Below are positions 4,601 through 6,003 of a DNA stretch of 6,003 nucleotides, one piece after another. The DNA is taken from the NCBI GenBank assembly GCA_041580155.1, contig JBFGEI010000200.1, positions 1 through 6,003 on the forward strand, in the 5' to 3' direction. This DNA comes from Limimaricola sp041580155 (GTDB lineage Bacteria; Pseudomonadota; Alphaproteobacteria; Rhodobacterales; Rhodobacteraceae). The notes beneath the pieces are model-generated. The model worked only from the letters and a program-made list of their open reading frames with translations. It was not told the DNA's origin and did not search any database. Within the stretch, counting starts at the first letter, position 1. Each line of letters opens with the position of its first letter. The translations under genes and the position numbers were made by a program.

Positions 4601-5332
4601 CTAGCCGACGCGGCGCAGGAAATCGCGGGTGCGCGGGTCCTGCGGCGCGTCGAAGATCTGCGATGGCGGCCCCTGTTCGACGATCCGGCCGTTCTCCATG
4701 AACACGATCCGGTCGGCGATCTCGCGGGCGAACTGCATCTCGTGGGTGACGATCAGCATGGTCTGCCGCTCTTCGGCGACCCGCCGCATCAGGTCGAGAA
4801 CCTCGCCGACCCATTCGGGATCGAGCGCCGAGGTCGGTTCGTCGAATAGCATCAGCTCGGCGCCCTGCGCCATCGCCCGGCCGATCCCGACCCGCTGCTG
4901 CTGGCCGCCGGACAGCGCCGCCGGATAGGCGTCGGCCTTCTCGGTCAGCCCGGTTTCGCGCAGGATCTGGTCGGCCCGGGCATTGGCTGCGTCGCGCGAC
5001 TGCTTCTGCACCGTCACCAGCGCCTCGGTGATGTTCTCGCGCGCGGTCTTGTTGGCGAACAGCGCGTAGTTCTGGAACACGAAGGCGGTGCGCCGCCGCA
5101 GCGCCAGGATCTGGGCCTTGCCCGCGCGCGCCACGTCGACCGTCAGATCGCCGATCCGGATCACCCCGGCCTCGGGGCGATCGAGGAAGTTCAGGCAGCG
5201 CAGCAGCGTCGACTTGCCGGTGCCGGACGGGCCGATGATGACGATCCGTTCGCCCGGCGCGATCGACAGGTCGATGCCGTTCAGCACGGTGCCGCCGTTG
5301 AAGCCCTTGGTCAGTCCGGTGATCTCGATCAT
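4601..5332 (-). CDS. ATPase of a polar amino-acid ABC importer (GlnQ/HisP/TcyN type)
   Basis: 243-residue cytoplasmic ATPase that drives uptake of an amino acid through the adjacent permease. All ABC motifs are intact: Walker A GPSGTGKST (34-42), Q-loop Gln87 in FVFQNYALF (84-92), signature LSGGQQQR (140-147), Walker B LMLFDEP (160-166) with catalytic Glu165, D-loop SALD (168-171) and switch His197 in VTHEM. The length of about 240 residues and the sequences FNGGTVLNGIDL, THEMQFAREIADR and a PRTRDFLRRV end are typical of the polar amino-acid family. The start at 5332 is chosen because it gives the standard N terminus (MIEITGLTKGF) and overlaps the permease stop as ATGA; longer in-frame starts would run inside the permease gene. 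AAGG (5346-5343) is a weak ribosome-binding site, consistent with coupling. The specific amino acid cannot be fixed; the permease hints at cystine. No substrate-binding protein is in the window. Confidence 0.95.
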   Translation of the reverse strand: MIEITGLTKGFNGGTVLNGIDLSIAPGERIVIIGPSGTGKSTLLRCLNFLDRPEAGVIRIGDLTVDVARAGKAQILALRRRTAFVFQNYALFANKTARENITEALVTVQKQSRDAANARADQILRETGLTEKADAYPAALSGGQQQRVGIGRAMAQGAELMLFDEPTSALDPEWVGEVLDLMRRVAEERQTMLIVTHEMQFAREIADRIVFMENGRIVEQGPPSQIFDAPQDPRTRDFLRRVG

Positions 5333-6003
5333 CGCGCATAGGCCTTGTTCAGGCGGGTTTCGAGCCCGCGTTGCGCCTGCGACAGCGCCTCGACGATGAT
5401 CCAGTACAGCACCGCCACCACCAGGAACGACTCGAAGTACAGAAAGCTGCCGGCGGCCTCTTTCTGCGTGGCGCCCATCATCTCGGTAACGCCCAAGGTG
5501 AAGGCCAGCGAGGTGCCCTTGATCATGTCGATGAAGTAGTTGACCAGCGTCGGCGCCGCGATCCGGCCGGCCTGCGGCAGCACGATCCGGCGCATCATCT
5601 GCGCCTGGGTCATGCCGATCGCCTGGCTTGCCTCCCACTGGCTGCGATCGACGCCGATGATCGCGGCGCGGATGCTTTCGGCCATGTAGGCCGAGAAGTG
5701 CAGCGTCAGCCCCATGATTGCCGCGGTGACGCCGTTGATCTGGGTCAGCACGGCGAAGACCTGCGGCAGCCCGTAGTAGAACAGGAACAGCTGCACCAGC
5801 AGCGGCGTGCCGCGAAAGAAGCTGATGAACAGCACGACGGCCGGGTCGATCAGCGGCAGCCTGACCACCCGTTCGACTGCCAGTAGCGACGCCAGCACCA
5901 AGGCGCAGACCATCGCCGCCAGCGCCATGCCCAGCGTCAGCGGCACGTAGCCCAGCAGCACGGGCACCAGACCCAGCATGTAGTCGAGATCCAGCGCCCG
6001 CAT
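5329..6003 (-). CDS. Amino-acid ABC importer permease (HisM/TcyL type)
   Basis: 224 residues from an ATG whose first base is the last base of the window; this length is normal for the family, but a start further upstream cannot be excluded. It is an inner-membrane channel subunit that probably works as a homodimer with the ATPase downstream. Hydrophobic segments lie near 10-43, 54-80, 92-107 and 187-202. FFRGTPLLVQLFLFYYGLP (62-80) and the EAA coupling loop E124-A-S-Q-A-I-G...I-V-L-P-Q-A145 are diagnostic of polar amino-acid permeases. By recall it resembles the cystine permeases TcyL/YecS in FRGTPL(L/I), YYGLPQ and MRRxxLPQA, which makes L-cystine or a related polar amino acid a possible substrate, but this is not proof. 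It overlaps the ATPase gene by 4 nt. The binding-protein gene, if linked, would lie beyond the right edge. Confidence 0.92.
   Translation of the reverse strand: MRALDLDYMLGLVPVLLGYVPLTLGMALAAMVCALVLASLLAVERVVRLPLIDPAVVLFISFFRGTPLLVQLFLFYYGLPQVFAVLTQINGVTAAIMGLTLHFSAYMAESIRAAIIGVDRSQWEASQAIGMTQAQMMRRIVLPQAGRIAAPTLVNYFIDMIKGTSLAFTLGVTEMMGATQKEAAGSFLYFESFLVVAVLYWIIVEALSQAQRGLETRLNKAYAR

Noticed and set aside
5333..5638. N-terminal extension of the ABC ATPase on the minus strand
   Set aside because: The extra 102 residues come from another frame of the permease gene; the ATGA overlap at 5329-5332 gives the standard ATPase N terminus.
1..6003. CRISPR arrays, tRNA or rRNA genes, insertion sequences, transposases, phage genes or attachment sites
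   Set aside because: None seen: no regularly spaced repeats, no cloverleaf or rRNA-like tracts, no recombinase or transposase motifs, and no marked base-composition break apart from the A/T-richer divergent promoter region.

Overview
The window is very GC-rich, with strong G/C third-position bias in every real gene. It looks like a free-living proteobacterium. The gene set (type II secretion genes, a DUF4331 exported protein, a classical SDR and a polar amino-acid ABC transporter) would suit an alphaproteobacterium such as a Rhodobacterales-type lineage. That placement is inferred from general character; no marker gene here fixes the taxonomy.

Layout. (1) Positions 1-976, plus strand: the last 35 codons of a gene that is probably gspJ, overlapping by 4 nt (ATGA) a complete gspK, a minor pseudopilin of the type II secretion system (T2SS). 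(2) Positions 977-1067: a convergent gap with two perfect hairpins; the one next to gspK is a good intrinsic terminator for the minus strand. (3) Positions 1068-2918, minus strand: a two-gene unit, transcribed first through a 541-residue secreted DUF4331 protein and then a 66-residue lipoprotein 24 nt downstream. (4) Positions 2919-3118: a divergent control region with repeated CAACCG-type motifs. (5) Positions 3119-3574, plus strand: a short prepilin peptidase (gspO/pilD type) with the aspartyl-protease half but no N-methyltransferase half. (6) Positions 3575-3889: a 315-nt stretch with no supported gene, holding a 14-bp inverted repeat and short direct repeats. (7) Positions 3890-4564, plus strand: a classical short-chain dehydrogenase/reductase. 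(8) Positions 4565-4600: a convergent gap filled by an 11-bp hairpin. (9) Positions 4601-6003, minus strand: a permease and an ATPase of a polar amino-acid ABC importer, overlapping by 4 nt.

How the parts may work together. GspJ and GspK form part of the tip of the T2SS pseudopilus, and the prepilin peptidase matures pseudopilins, so the plus-strand genes on both sides of the DUF4331 unit belong to one machine. The DUF4331 protein has a clear signal peptide and four cysteines in the mature part, as expected of a protein that folds in the periplasm. The most interesting inference is that the DUF4331 protein is a dedicated substrate or accessory of this T2SS, with the small lipoprotein as its partner. 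This rests on gene position and export signals only. The SDR and the ABC importer appear to be unrelated neighbours.
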